The notes beneath the pieces were generated by a model that worked only from the letters and a program-made list of their open reading frames with translations, made no database searches and was not told where the DNA came from. Made by a program: the position numbers and the translations under genes. From Streptomyces capitiformicae (GTDB lineage: Bacteria; Actinomycetota; Actinomycetes; Streptomycetales; Streptomycetaceae): 64,000 bases of DNA. The DNA lies in contig NZ_CP022161.1 in NCBI RefSeq assembly GCF_002214185.1, positions 2,789,767 through 2,853,766 on the forward strand, read 5' to 3'. Below are positions 53,808 through 62,257 of this stretch, piece by piece (position 1 is the first letter of the stretch; each line of letters opens with the position of its first letter).

Positions 53808-55055
53808 GTGCGGGAGTTCATCGTCGAGGCCGACGGCGGTTCCCGGGGCAACCCGGGGCCCGCGGGCTACGGTTCGGTCGTCCTCGACGCGGTGACGGGC
53901 GAGACGCTGGTGGAGGCGGCCGAGCACATCGGCGTCGCCTCGAACAACGTCGCCGAGTACCGAGGGCTCATCGCGGGGTTGAGGGCGGCCCACGCCCTTG
54001 ACCCGACGGCCACCGTCCGCGTCCGCATGGACTCCAAGCTGGTCGTCGAGCAGATGTCCGGCCGCTGGAAGATCAAGCACCCCGCCATGCAGCCCCTGGC
54101 CACCGAGGCCGCCCACGTCTTCCCACCCGGCCAGGTCACCTACGAGTGGATCCCGCGAGAGCAGAACAAGCACGCCGACCGCCTCGCCAACGAGGCGATG
54201 GACGCGGGCAAGCGGGGCGAGCGGTGGTCGGCCTCGACGTCCACGGCGGAGCTGGACGCCCAGACGGCGAGGGGGAGGGCAGCCACGGTAGCCACGGTCT
54301 CCGAGCCCTCCGGTCCACCCGGCGACGTGGCGTCGACTTCCGCGCCGGCCGCCGGCCCCACCACAGCCTCGCGTAAAGCCGCCGCCGATATCCGTGCCGC
54401 CAAGAACGTCGCCTCCGCCGGCCCTGATCTCGGCACCCCCGCCACCTTCGTGCTGCTCCGGCACGGCGAGACCCCGTTGACGCCGGAGAAGAGGTTTTCG
54501 GGGAGCGGCGGGTCGGATCCCGCGCTGTCGGAGGTCGGGCGACATCAGGCGGAGCGCGTCGCCGGGGCCCTCGCCGCTCGCGGCACCATTCAGGTGATCG
54601 TGTCGTCGCCGCTGGCCCGCTGCCGCGAGACGGCGGAGATCGTCGCCGCCCGGCTGGGGCTGCGGGTCGCCGTCGAGGACGGGCTGAGGGAGAGCGACTT
54701 CGGTGCCTGGGAGGGGCTGACCTTCGGTGAGGTGCGGGAGCGGTACCCGGACGACATGAACGCCTGGCTGGCCTCGCCGGAGGCCCGACCCACCGGCGGC
54801 GGCGAGAGCTTCGAGGCCGTGGCCCAGCGCGTCGCCGCCACCCGCGACGAGCTCGTCGCGGCGTACCGGGGCCGTACGGTCCTGCTCGTCACGCACGTCA
54901 CGCCGATCAAGACCCTGGTACGCCTGGCCCTCGGCGCACCCCCGGAGTCCCTGTTCCGCATGGAAGTGTCGGCGGCCTCGCTGTCGGCACTGGCGTACTA
55001 CGCCGACGGCAACGCCACCCTCCGCCTCCTCAACGACACATCACACCTGCGCTGA
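53808..55055 (+). CDS. Bifunctional RNase HI / histidine phosphatase (Rv2228c-like)
   Basis: This 415-residue protein starts at a GTG with GAGGG seven bases upstream. Residues 1-130 form RNase HI: catalytic Asp in IVEADGGSRGNPGPAGYG, Glu in NNVAEYRGLIAGLR, Asp in VRMDSKLVVEQMSG and Asp in NKHADRLANEAM. A 90-residue linker leads to a phosphoglycerate-mutase-like domain: FVLLRHGETPLTPEKRF (phosphohistidine), SSPLARCRETAEIV, ESDFGAWEGLTFGEV and VLLVTHVTPIKTLV. In mycobacteria the fused phosphatase acts on alpha-ribazole phosphate, a cobalamin intermediate. The fusion is typical of actinobacteria. Confidence 0.92.
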   Translation: MREFIVEADGGSRGNPGPAGYGSVVLDAVTGETLVEAAEHIGVASNNVAEYRGLIAGLRAAHALDPTATVRVRMDSKLVVEQMSGRWKIKHPAMQPLATEAAHVFPPGQVTYEWIPREQNKHADRLANEAMDAGKRGERWSASTSTAELDAQTARGRAATVATVSEPSGPPGDVASTSAPAAGPTTASRKAAADIRAAKNVASAGPDLGTPATFVLLRHGETPLTPEKRFSGSGGSDPALSEVGRHQAERVAGALAARGTIQVIVSSPLARCRETAEIVAARLGLRVAVEDGLRESDFGAWEGLTFGEVRERYPDDMNAWLASPEARPTGGGESFEAVAQRVAATRDELVAAYRGRTVLLVTHVTPIKTLVRLALGAPPESLFRMEVSAASLSALAYYADGNATLRLLNDTSHLR

Positions 55056-55682
55056 CCGGAGGTGGTGGCGCAGCGCCGCCGCCTCCCGCGCCAACGTCTC
55101 GACCCGCGCCCAGTCCCGCGCGGCAAGCGCGTCCGCCGGAAGCATCCAAGTTCCCCCGACACAGCCGACGTTGGGGAGGGCGAGATACTCCGGCGCGTCG
55201 GCCGGACCGATTCCCCCGGTCGGGCAGAACCGCGCCTGCGGCAACGGCCCGGCCAGCGACCGCAGATACGCCGTACCGCCCGCCGCCTGCGCCGGGAAGA
55301 ACTTCATCTCCCTCACCCCGCGCTCCAGCAGCGCCACGACCTCCGACGTGGTCGACACTCCCGGCAGGAACGGCACCCCGGACGCCCGCATCGCCGCCAG
55401 CAGCGCGTCCGTCCAGCCCGGGCTCACCAGAAACCGCGCACCGGCCCGCACCGACTCCGTCACCTGCTCCGGCGTGACGACCGTGCCCGCGCCGACCACC
55501 GCCTCCGGCACCGCGCCGGAGATCGCCCGGATCGCGTCGAGCCCGGCCTCCGTCCGCAGCGTCACCTCGATCGCGGGCAGCCCGCCCGCGACCAGCGCCC
55601 GAGCGAGCGGCACGGCGTCGGAGGCGTCCTCGATGACGACGACGGGCACGACGGGGGCGAGGTCCAGCAGAGACAGGGACAT
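55041..55682 (-). CDS. 2-keto-3-deoxy-6-phosphogluconate aldolase family (Eda-like)
   Basis: This 213-residue TIM barrel carries LAPVVPVVVIEDASDAVPLA, the acidic IEVTLRTEAGLDAI, AVVGAGTVVTPEQVTESVRA, FLVSPGWTDALL and the Schiff-base Lys in VREMKFFPAQAAGG, then FCPTGGIGPADAPEYLAL. This fits KDPG/KHG aldolase in sugar-acid catabolism. Initiation is at the ATG at 55682. The 3' end overlaps the RNase H fusion gene by 15 bases. A longer in-frame N-terminus (STGSE repeats) comes from a non-coding tandem repeat and is excluded. Confidence 0.88.
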   Translation of the reverse strand: MSLSLLDLAPVVPVVVIEDASDAVPLARALVAGGLPAIEVTLRTEAGLDAIRAISGAVPEAVVGAGTVVTPEQVTESVRAGARFLVSPGWTDALLAAMRASGVPFLPGVSTTSEVVALLERGVREMKFFPAQAAGGTAYLRSLAGPLPQARFCPTGGIGPADAPEYLALPNVGCVGGTWMLPADALAARDWARVETLAREAAALRHHLRSAQV

Positions 55683-55756
55683 GGCGCCATCCTGCCCACA
55701 TGATTCAGCATGCGCAAAGATCGTTGCGCATGTTGCAATGAGTGGGCAGATGACCT

Positions 55757-55849
55757 CACTGCCGGTGGATGGCTCACTGCCGGTGGATGGCTCACTGCCG
55801 GTGGATGGTCTCACGGCCGGTGGATGGTCTCACTGCCGGTGGATGGCCT
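55757..55849. repeat. Five copies of an 18/19-bp tandem repeat (CACTGCCGGTGGATGG...)
   Basis: Units start at 55757, 55775, 55793, 55812 and 55831; the first two are identical 18-mers, the others 19-mers with small changes. A sixth degenerate unit reaches 55875. It fills the region between eda and yaaA, both on the minus strand, and includes the eda promoter area. Confidence 0.88.
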
Positions 55850-55872
55850 CACATGACTGCCGGCGGGTGGCC

Positions 55873-56655
55873 TCAGTGGATCTCGTCCACCAGCACATCC
55901 AGCGTCCAAGCCGCCCCCGCCTTCGCCGGCGGCTCCACCTCCACCACGTACCCGAGGTCCCGCAGCGCCTCCACCAGCTCCGCCGGACCCTTGGGCGCGA
56001 TCCCGGCCGACAGCAGACTCCGTACGATCCGGCCCTTGGTCGCCTTGTTGAAGTGGCTGACCACCTTCCGGGTCGGCGCGTGCAGCACCCGTACGGTCGC
56101 CGTCCGCCCGGCCACCTCACCCTTCGGCTTCCAGGCGGCGGCGTACGCGGAGGACCGCAGGTCGAGGACGAGACCGTCGCCGGCCGCCTCGGGGAGCGCC
56201 GACGCCATCGGCGTACGCCAGTGCGTGCCCAGCGCGCCGATGCCGGGCAGCTTCACGCCCATCGAGCAGCGGTAGGAGGGGATACGGTCCGTCACCCGAA
56301 CCGCGCCCCACAGCCCGGAGAAGACCAGCAGCGAGCGCGCGGCCCGCCTCTTCGCGGCGGCATCCAGCGTGGCCAGGTCGAGGGCGTCGTACAGCACCCC
56401 CGTGTAGATCTGCCCGGCCGGGCGCGCCCCCGCCGTCAGCAGTTCCGCGTTCTTGGCGACCTCGCCCCGCAGCCCCTCGCTCAGCCCGAGCACCTCCCGG
56501 GCCTTGTCCTCGTCGCCCGCGCACAACTCGACCAACTCACCGAGCACGGCCTCGCGCGCCCCGGTGAGCGCCGGCAGGGAAAGGCCCTCCAGCTTCAGCG
56601 GAGTGCCACCCGCCGAGGGGGCCTTTCCTTCGGACGGGGGCAGCAGGACGAGCAC
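55873..56655 (-). CDS. yaaA: Peroxide-stress protein YaaA family (DUF328)
   Basis: This 260-residue protein opens MLVLLPPSEGKAPSAGG, the family hallmark. It continues IYTGVLYDALDLATLD, LLVFSGLWGAVRVTDRIPSY, LDLRSSAYAAAWKP and RVLHAPTRKVVSHFNKATKG, all well-conserved blocks. YaaA in E. coli limits iron-driven oxidative damage and binds DNA. The start is a GTG. It lies downstream of a GC-rich repeat shared with the divergent RNB gene. Confidence 0.92.
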   Translation of the reverse strand: MLVLLPPSEGKAPSAGGTPLKLEGLSLPALTGAREAVLGELVELCAGDEDKAREVLGLSEGLRGEVAKNAELLTAGARPAGQIYTGVLYDALDLATLDAAAKRRAARSLLVFSGLWGAVRVTDRIPSYRCSMGVKLPGIGALGTHWRTPMASALPEAAGDGLVLDLRSSAYAAAWKPKGEVAGRTATVRVLHAPTRKVVSHFNKATKGRIVRSLLSAGIAPKGPAELVEALRDLGYVVEVEPPAKAGAAWTLDVLVDEIH

Positions 56656-56730
56656 GGGTACTCCTTGCGTCTGTAGGGCTCCGCGACAGGGTACGGGGTG
56701 GGAAGGGGGGCTTCCGCAGCGCCGGTCGGG

Positions 56731-56783
56731 GTGCGGCCGGGTGCGGCCGGGTGCGGCCGGGGTGCGGCCGGGGTGCGGCCGGG
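56731..56783. repeat. Five 10-11-bp tandem units (GTGCGGCCGG)
   Basis: Head-to-tail copies with the last two one G longer, ending 36 bp before the RNB nuclease ATG, in the divergent promoter region shared with yaaA. Confidence 0.85.
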
Positions 56784-56818
56784 GTGCCGTCCCGCCCGCC
56801 CCGCCCTACGCTCGACCC

Positions 56819-58309
56819 ATGCCCCGCCGCCACATCCGCGTCATGGGCGCCCCCGAGGCTCCCCTGCGGGCGGCCCTGCGCGCGCTGCGCGGTGAACTCG
56901 GTGTGCCCGACGCCTTCCCGCTCCAGGTCCTCGTCGAGGCGGAGCACGCGGCGAAGTCGCCCCGCCTCCCGTCGTATGACGCCACGGACATCCCCTTCTG
57001 CACCATCGACCCTCCCGCCGCCACCGACCTCGACCAGGCGATGCACCTGTCCCGCCGCCCGGGCGCCGGCTACTGCGTCCGGTACGCCATCGCCGACGTC
57101 GCCGCGTTCGTCACCCCCGGCACCGCGCTCGACGCCGAGGCCCATCGCCGGGTGATGACCCTGTACTTCCCCGACGACAAGGTCCCCCTGCACCCCGCCT
57201 GCCTCTCCGAAGGCGCCGCCAGCCTGCTTCCGGACCACATCCGCCCGGCGGTGCTGTGGACGCTGGACCTCGACACGGACGGCCGTACCGCCGCCGTCGA
57301 CGTCCGCCGCGCCCTGGTGCGCAGCCGCGCCAAGCTGGACTACGAGGCCGTACAGAAGGAGATCGACGCGGGCACCGCGGAAGAACCGCTCGCCCTGCTG
57401 AAGGAGATCGGACAGCTGCGCGAGCGACTCGAGGTCGAACGCGGCGGCGTCTCCCTCAACGTCCCCGAACAGGAGATCGTCGAGCACGTCGAGCACGTCG
57501 AGCACGTCGAGCACGTCGAGCACGTCGAGGGCGACGAGAGCTACGAGCTGGCGTACCGCGTCCCCCTCCCCGCCGACGGCTGGAACGCCCAGATCTCCCT
57601 GCTCACCGGCATGGCCGCCGCCGACCTGATGCTGGCCCACGGCACCGGCGTACTGCGCACCATCCCCGCCGCCCCTGATGGAGCCGTCGGCCGCCTGCGC
57701 CGTACCGCCAGGGCCCTGCGCGTCGACTGGCCCCACCACGTCTCGTACGCGCGGCTCGTCCGCTCCCTCGACCCGCACGAACCCCGCCACGCGGCCTTCC
57801 TCCTGGAGTGCACGACCCTCCTGCGCGGCGCGCGCTACACGGTCTTCCGGGACGGCGACCTCCCCGACATCACCACGCACTCCGCCGTCGCCGCCCCCTA
57901 CGCCCACTGCACGGCCCCCCTCCGCCGCCTCGTCGACCGCTACGCCTCGGAGATCTGCCTCGCGGCGACGGCCGGTGAACCACCCCCCGAGTGGGTCCTG
58001 GCCGCCCTCGACGCACTCCCCGACGAGATGGCCGACGGCACCCGCCGGGCGGGTAGCGTGGAACGCGAATGCGTGGACATCGTCGAGGCCGCGCTGCTGA
58101 AGGACCGGGTCGGGGAGGTCTTCGAGGGCTGTGTGGTGGACGTGGAGGAGCGTGAACCAGCGGTAGGAACCGTGCAGTTGGAATCCCCGGCGATCATCGG
58201 CCGCCTTGACGCGCCCGAAGGTGAGCGGCTGCCCCTGGGTGAGCGGCTACGCGTACGACTCACGCGGGCACACCCGGGGACGGCGAAGGTTCGCTTCGTT
58301 CCGGCATGA
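56819..58309 (+). CDS. RNB-domain ribonuclease (RNase II/R-like)
   Basis: This 496-residue protein begins MPRRHIRVMGAPEAPL. The RNB catalytic domain has FCTIDPPAATDLDQAMHLSR, with the clustered metal-binding Asp residues, then YAIADVAAFVTPGTALDAEA and LPDHIRPAVLWTLDLD. The PYAHCTAPLRRLVDRYASEI block closes the RNB fold. S1-type RNA-binding at the C-terminus is short. A run of five VEH repeats (57479-57523) inserts a charged segment. Exonucleolytic 3'-5' RNA decay is the family role. The 3' end overlaps the next, convergent gene by 50 bases. Confidence 0.9.
   Translation: MPRRHIRVMGAPEAPLRAALRALRGELGVPDAFPLQVLVEAEHAAKSPRLPSYDATDIPFCTIDPPAATDLDQAMHLSRRPGAGYCVRYAIADVAAFVTPGTALDAEAHRRVMTLYFPDDKVPLHPACLSEGAASLLPDHIRPAVLWTLDLDTDGRTAAVDVRRALVRSRAKLDYEAVQKEIDAGTAEEPLALLKEIGQLRERLEVERGGVSLNVPEQEIVEHVEHVEHVEHVEHVEGDESYELAYRVPLPADGWNAQISLLTGMAAADLMLAHGTGVLRTIPAAPDGAVGRLRRTARALRVDWPHHVSYARLVRSLDPHEPRHAAFLLECTTLLRGARYTVFRDGDLPDITTHSAVAAPYAHCTAPLRRLVDRYASEICLAATAGEPPPEWVLAALDALPDEMADGTRRAGSVERECVDIVEAALLKDRVGEVFEGCVVDVEEREPAVGTVQLESPAIIGRLDAPEGERLPLGERLRVRLTRAHPGTAKVRFVPA
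57479..57523 (+). repeat. In-frame 9-bp tandem repeat (GTCGAGCAC x5)
   Basis: Five exact copies, plus a partial sixth, encode VEH repeats inside the RNB nuclease. The unit length preserves frame, so copy-number change would alter only a loop length. Confidence 0.92.
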
Positions 58310-58919
58310 ACTCCCGTACCGCACATGCGAGTTGATCTGCCTCGTCGGCGTTGAAGCGCACGAGCCGTACCGCCCTCCGCCGACCGAAGAGCGTCAAGTA
58401 CTCGACAGGCTCGGACAGTTCCAGGGCGATGGTGGTCTGCGAGGCGATGTCCAGGTTGAGTTCGCCGTCCCGCTTCTCGTGCGTCGTACGCAGCTCGCGG
58501 CGGACCGACGCGACGGCGGTCAGCGGTATCCGCACATCCACGGCGATGAAGCGACGCAGACGCAGGGTGGTGCTGGTGAGAACGTGGGGACGGGTCACCG
58601 AGGCCGCGTGGAGCCCGGCGATGATCAGGACCGTGTAGACGTCGAGGACGAGGAAGACGTGGTGCACGGTCGGCAGATCGCGCAGCAGCACGGACATCGT
58701 CACCGTCTCGATGACACACACGAACCCGAAACCGAGCATGAGGGCTCCCTGCCCACGCGCGTACCCGAAGGCCCGCCCGTCACCGTCACCGTCCCCGTCA
58801 CGGGCCCCGACGCCGTGCGGACGCCGGGCGATCCAGCGCAGCAGGCTGGTGAGGAGTAGGAGTTCATGGCGAACGAGGATGCGGGCGATCCGGAAAGTGC
58901 TCGTCAAAGTGCCTCTCAT
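58260..58919 (-). CDS. Two- to three-helix membrane protein of the MerR operon
   Basis: This 219-residue protein has N-terminal basic residues, a membrane segment (LMLGFGFVCVIETVTMSVLL) and a second one (VFLVLDVYTVLIIAGLHAAS). A soluble C-terminal half follows (TSTTLRLRRFIAVDVRIPLT ... LTLFGRRRAVRLVRFNADEA). It starts at an ATG that overlaps the MerR stop (ATGA), so it is expressed with the regulator. No transporter family is recognised. An Asp-Gly run (DGDGDGDG) marks the first loop. Confidence 0.7.
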   Translation of the reverse strand: MRGTLTSTFRIARILVRHELLLLTSLLRWIARRPHGVGARDGDGDGDGRAFGYARGQGALMLGFGFVCVIETVTMSVLLRDLPTVHHVFLVLDVYTVLIIAGLHAASVTRPHVLTSTTLRLRRFIAVDVRIPLTAVASVRRELRTTHEKRDGELNLDIASQTTIALELSEPVEYLTLFGRRRAVRLVRFNADEADQLACAVREFMPERSEPSPSPGVPA

Positions 58920-59692
58920 CGACGGTCCTCCGTCAGTGTCCGAAGCGTGCGGCGGATGGCCTCCGCCTGGGCCGGGGCGAGGTCGGCGTAGAAGGCGCGC
59001 AGGAAGCTGCTGCTGCCGCCGTCCTCGTCGATGTCGATGTCGATGTCCAGCGGGACCATGTCCGCGGGGATCAGTTCGGCCAGCATCCGGGCCGCCTCCG
59101 CCACGCGGGGGTCGTCGGGCTCGGCGTCGGCGAGCGCGTCGAGCAGCGCGTATGTCTCGTGGGCCCGTTCGACGGCGCCGGGCGCCGCCATCATGGCCTC
59201 CAGCCAGGTCATCATCTCCGTCCGCACCTCGGGCGTCGCGGTCGTCTCCAGCAGTGCGAACACCTCCCGGTCCTTGGTGGCCATCGCGGACTCCGGGGCG
59301 GGCCCGAACCGTCCGAAGAGGGCGGCGAGTTCGGGCGAGACGGGCCCCTCGGCCGGCAGCCGCCCCTGCCGTGCCTCCTCCATCAGCACCCGCAACCGAT
59401 CCCGGCGCTCCCGGATCGCCGTCTCCTGCCGGGCCAGATCGTCGTCCAACTCCCGGAGAACCTCGGCAAGTTCACGCCCCGCGTCGTCCGCGAGCACGTC
59501 CCGCACCTCGGCGAGTCCGAGCCCCAGCTCCGTGAGCCGCCGAATCCGCGCCAGCACGACCGCGTGCCGCAAGGTGTAGTCCCGATACCCGTTGGCCCGC
59601 CGCTCCGGCTCCGACAGCAGCCCCAGGTGGTGGTAGTGCCGCACAGCCCGAGTGGTCACCCCGACGGCCGCGGCCAGCTCTCCGATCCGCAT
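58916..59692 (-). CDS. MerR-family transcriptional regulator
   Basis: This 258-residue MerR protein opens MRIGELAAAVGVTTRAVRHY and continues HHLGLLSEPERRANGYRDYT, the standard winged helix. A helical linker (LDDDLARQETAIRERRDRLR) leads to a 130-residue effector region (LAALFGRFGPAPESAMATKD, ADMVPLDIDIDIDEDGG) with acidic residues. There is no Cys cluster, so a metal-thiolate sensor is unlikely; an organic ligand is more plausible. The promoter just upstream has the MerR-type 19-bp spacer and predicts a leaderless or nearly leaderless mRNA. Confidence 0.9.
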   Translation of the reverse strand: MRIGELAAAVGVTTRAVRHYHHLGLLSEPERRANGYRDYTLRHAVVLARIRRLTELGLGLAEVRDVLADDAGRELAEVLRELDDDLARQETAIRERRDRLRVLMEEARQGRLPAEGPVSPELAALFGRFGPAPESAMATKDREVFALLETTATPEVRTEMMTWLEAMMAAPGAVERAHETYALLDALADAEPDDPRVAEAARMLAELIPADMVPLDIDIDIDEDGGSSSFLRAFYADLAPAQAEAIRRTLRTLTEDRR

Positions 59693-59697
59693 GGGAC

Positions 59698-59730
59698 CAG
59701 TAGAAACGTTGACGCTGCGGCAGGGTCAAG
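59698..59730 (-). promoter_or_regulatory. MerR-type promoter/operator with 19-bp spacer
   Basis: On the minus strand TTGACC (-35) and TCTACT (-10) are separated by 19 bp, with TTGAC/GTCAA dyad arms (59709-59713 and 59725-59729 on the plus strand). The ATG at 59692 lies only six bases past the -10 element, so translation would be leaderless. Confidence 0.7.
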
Positions 59731-59819
59731 CGAGCGCCTCCGGCGGGGCGAGAGCATGACGTGTGCGTAACCTGGAGAACCGGTGGCGAAGCACGAGGGC
59801 CGGGGGAGCGGGGCACGAA

Positions 59820-60644
59820 GTGAACGAACACGGCGAGACCCGCTGGACCCGCGCCACCCTCGGCCGCCCCGACCGCCCCCTGGACCTCCTCACCGCCCGC
59901 TTCGACCGCCACCGTTACGCCCCGCACACGCACGAGGAGTTCAGCGTGGGCATCTGCGTCCTGGGCGCCTCGTGCATCGACTACCGGGGCGGTGCCCTCA
60001 AGGTGGGGGAGGGCTCGATCGTCGTCCTGGCCCCCGGCGAGGTCCACACCGGCGAGTCGGCGTACGGCACCTACGCCTACCGCGCGCTCTACCCGGCCCC
60101 GGCCCTCCTCACCGACGGCATCCTCGGCGGCATCCCGCACTTCCGCGAGCCCCTGCTCCACGACCCCGAACTCGCCGCCGCCCTGCGCACCGCCCACACC
60201 GAGCTGAGCACCTGCCCCGATCCCCTGGAGGCCGAGTCCCGCCTCCCCTGGCTGCTCACGGCCCTGGCCCGCCGCCACTCCACGTCCCGTCCGACCCCGG
60301 ACACGGTCCCCGGCGCGAGCACGATCGCCCACGCCGTACGAGACCGCCTGGCCGACGAGCTCATGGCGCCACCCTCCCTGGCCGACCTGGCCACCGACCT
60401 GGGCCTCTCCCGCTACCAGCTGCTCCGCGCCTTCCGCACGACCATGGGCATGCCCCCGTACGCCTGGCTCGCCCAGCACCGCGTGGCCCGGGCCCGCACC
60501 CTGCTGGAATTCGGCGGCCGCCCGGCGGAGGTGGCCGGCCAGGTGGGCTTCGCGGACCAGGCCCATATGACGAGGTGGTTCCGGAAGGTGCTGGGGGTGA
60601 CGCCGGCGGCGTACCGCAACAGCGTTCAAGACGTAGGTCGCTGA
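59820..60644 (+). CDS. AraC-family transcriptional regulator
   Basis: This 274-residue protein starts at a GTG. An N-terminal cupin (PHTHEEFSVGICVLGASCID, IVVLAPGEVHTGESAYGTYA) binds the effector. The C-terminal double helix-turn-helix includes LADLATDLGLSRYQLLRAFR and AEVAGQVGFADQAHMTRWFR then KVLGVTPAAYR. The EamA transporter gene starts 19 bases after its stop, so they are probably co-transcribed and functionally linked. The type resembles the AraC regulators of amino-acid or drug exporters. Confidence 0.88.
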   Translation: MNEHGETRWTRATLGRPDRPLDLLTARFDRHRYAPHTHEEFSVGICVLGASCIDYRGGALKVGEGSIVVLAPGEVHTGESAYGTYAYRALYPAPALLTDGILGGIPHFREPLLHDPELAAALRTAHTELSTCPDPLEAESRLPWLLTALARRHSTSRPTPDTVPGASTIAHAVRDRLADELMAPPSLADLATDLGLSRYQLLRAFRTTMGMPPYAWLAQHRVARARTLLEFGGRPAEVAGQVGFADQAHMTRWFRKVLGVTPAAYRNSVQDVGR

Positions 60645-60663
60645 CCCGGCCGAAACTCCCCCC

Positions 60664-61596
60664 ATGACTGCACGCGGCTGGTTCCTCTTCTCTCTGATGG
60701 GAGTCCTCTGGGGCATCCCCTACCTGATGATCAAAGTGGCGGTGGACGGTGTCTCCCCGTCGATGGTCGTGTTCGTACGCTGCGCCCTGGGCGCGGCCCT
60801 CCTCCTCCCCTTCGCGATCCGTCAGGGCGGACTGGCCGCGACCGTACGGGCACACTGGCGCCCGATGCTGGCGTTCGCGGTCATCGAGGTCATCGGCCCG
60901 TGGTGGACGCTGACCGACGCCGAACGCCACCTCTCCAGTTCCACGGCCGGCCTGTTGATCGCGGGCGTCCCGATCGTCGGGGTCGTTCTTGCCCGCTTCT
61001 TCGGCGACACGGAACGGCTGGGCGCCCGACGTGCGGTGGGCCTGGCCCTGGGCCTGGCAGGGGTAGCGGTCCTCACGGTCCCGCACCTGACGGGAGGCGA
61101 TGCCCGCTCCCTGGCGGAGGTCGCGATCACGGTCGTCGGCTACGCCACTGCGCCCCTGATCATGGCCCGCCACCTGAAGCAGGTCCCCACGCTGCAACTG
61201 ATAGCCCCGGTCCTCCTGCTGGCAGCAGTCGTGTACGCCCCCGCGGCGGCCCTGACCTGGCCGACCACGATGCCCTCGACCCCCGTACTGGTGTCGCTCG
61301 TGGGCCTGGGCGTGATCTGCACGGCGTTGGCCTTCGTCGCCTTCCTGGAACTGATCCGAGAGGTCGGCCCCACCCGGGCGACGGTCTTCACGTACGTCAA
61401 CCCGGCGGTGGCGGTAGCGGCCGGAGCGCTCTTCCTGGGCGAACCCCTCACCGCCTCCGTCCTCGCCTCCTTCGCCCTGATCCTGGCGGGCTCCTTCCTG
61501 GCGACGGCGCCCGCGGGACCGAGGAGGGGCGCACGCCCGGTAGCATGGTCGACACGGCAGACGAGCCGGGCGGACGGCCGCGTGGAGTCCCCCTAG
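60664..61596 (+). CDS. EamA-family (DMT) transporter
   Basis: This 310-residue transporter has ten predicted helices in two EamA repeats (WFLFSLMGVLWGIPYLMIKV, GLLIAGVPIVGVVLARFFGD; then LVGLGVICTALAFVAFLELI, TVFTYVNPAVAVAAGALFLG). It exports metabolites such as amino acids or purines in characterised members. The coding end (61556-61596) overlaps the 5' end of RNase P RNA on the same strand; the C-terminal ~12 residues are therefore also rnpB sequence. Confidence 0.88.
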   Translation: MTARGWFLFSLMGVLWGIPYLMIKVAVDGVSPSMVVFVRCALGAALLLPFAIRQGGLAATVRAHWRPMLAFAVIEVIGPWWTLTDAERHLSSSTAGLLIAGVPIVGVVLARFFGDTERLGARRAVGLALGLAGVAVLTVPHLTGGDARSLAEVAITVVGYATAPLIMARHLKQVPTLQLIAPVLLLAAVVYAPAAALTWPTTMPSTPVLVSLVGLGVICTALAFVAFLELIREVGPTRATVFTYVNPAVAVAAGALFLGEPLTASVLASFALILAGSFLATAPAGPRRGARPVAWSTRQTSRADGRVESP

Positions 61597-61979
61597 GGGG
61601 CTTCCCGAGGAACGTCCGGGCTCCACAGGGCAGGGTGGTGGCTAACGGCCACCCGGGGTGACCCGCGGGACAGTGCCACAGAAAACAAACCGCCCAGCAC
61701 TCAGGTGCTGGGTAAGGGTGAAACGGCGGTGTAAGAGACCACCAGTGCCCAGGGTGACCTGGGCAGCTAGGTAAACCCCACCCGGAGCAAGGTCAAGAGG
61801 GAGTCACTTCCAGGGATAGGAAAGGGCTCCTGCGCGGACGTTCGAGGGCTGCCCGCCCGAGTCCGCGGGTAGACCGCACGAGGCCGGTGGCAACACCGGC
61901 CCTAGATGGATGGCCGTCGCCGGAGGGTTCGCGAGACCCCTCCGGAACAGAACCCGGCGTACAGCCCGACTCGTCTGCC
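61556..61979 (+). ncRNA. rnpB: RNase P RNA (bacterial type A)
   Basis: The conserved P4 and core blocks are present: GAGGAACGTCCGGGCTCC at 61608, CAGGGCAGGGTGGTGGCTAA after it, GTGCCACAGAAAACAAACCG near 61674, GGTAAGGGTGAAACGG at 61711-61726, GTAAGAGACCACCAG at 61732, and GGTAAACCCCACCCGGAGCA at 61771. The ends pair as GGCAGACGAG (61556) with CTCGTCTGCC (61970-61979). It is the catalytic RNA for tRNA 5' maturation. Transcription may start within the EamA gene. Confidence 0.95.
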
Positions 61980-62030
61980 GCTCATTAGTTCCGTGGGTCA
62001 GAGGCCATGTTTCTCGCTGAACAAAGCGTC

Positions 62031-62078
62031 CGGGTCGAATCCGGGTCGAATCCGGGTCGAATCCGGGTCGCATTCGGG
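62031..62078. repeat. Four 12-bp tandem units (CGGGTCGAATCC)
   Basis: Three exact and one degenerate copy begin 51 bases after rnpB. Otherwise 61980-62257 contains no gene I can support. Confidence 0.88.
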
Positions 62079-62257
62079 CCTGCGTGAAGTACATGTACGA
62101 GGTGTCTTCTTGTCGACCCGCTCTGGCTGAACTCGATCACCGATGGTGCGTCCTGCGGCGGACCTTGGAAGGCGTCGCCATCCTGGAGCGGCAGTCGGCT
62201 CCAGGCCCTTTGTTGCCTGTGGCATGACGCCGGCTGCCGGATGACCGCCGGTTGTGA

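Noticed and set aside
57479..57523. Possible CRISPR-like array
   Set aside because: The units are 9 bp with no spacers and are in frame within a ribonuclease gene. No cas genes exist in the window.
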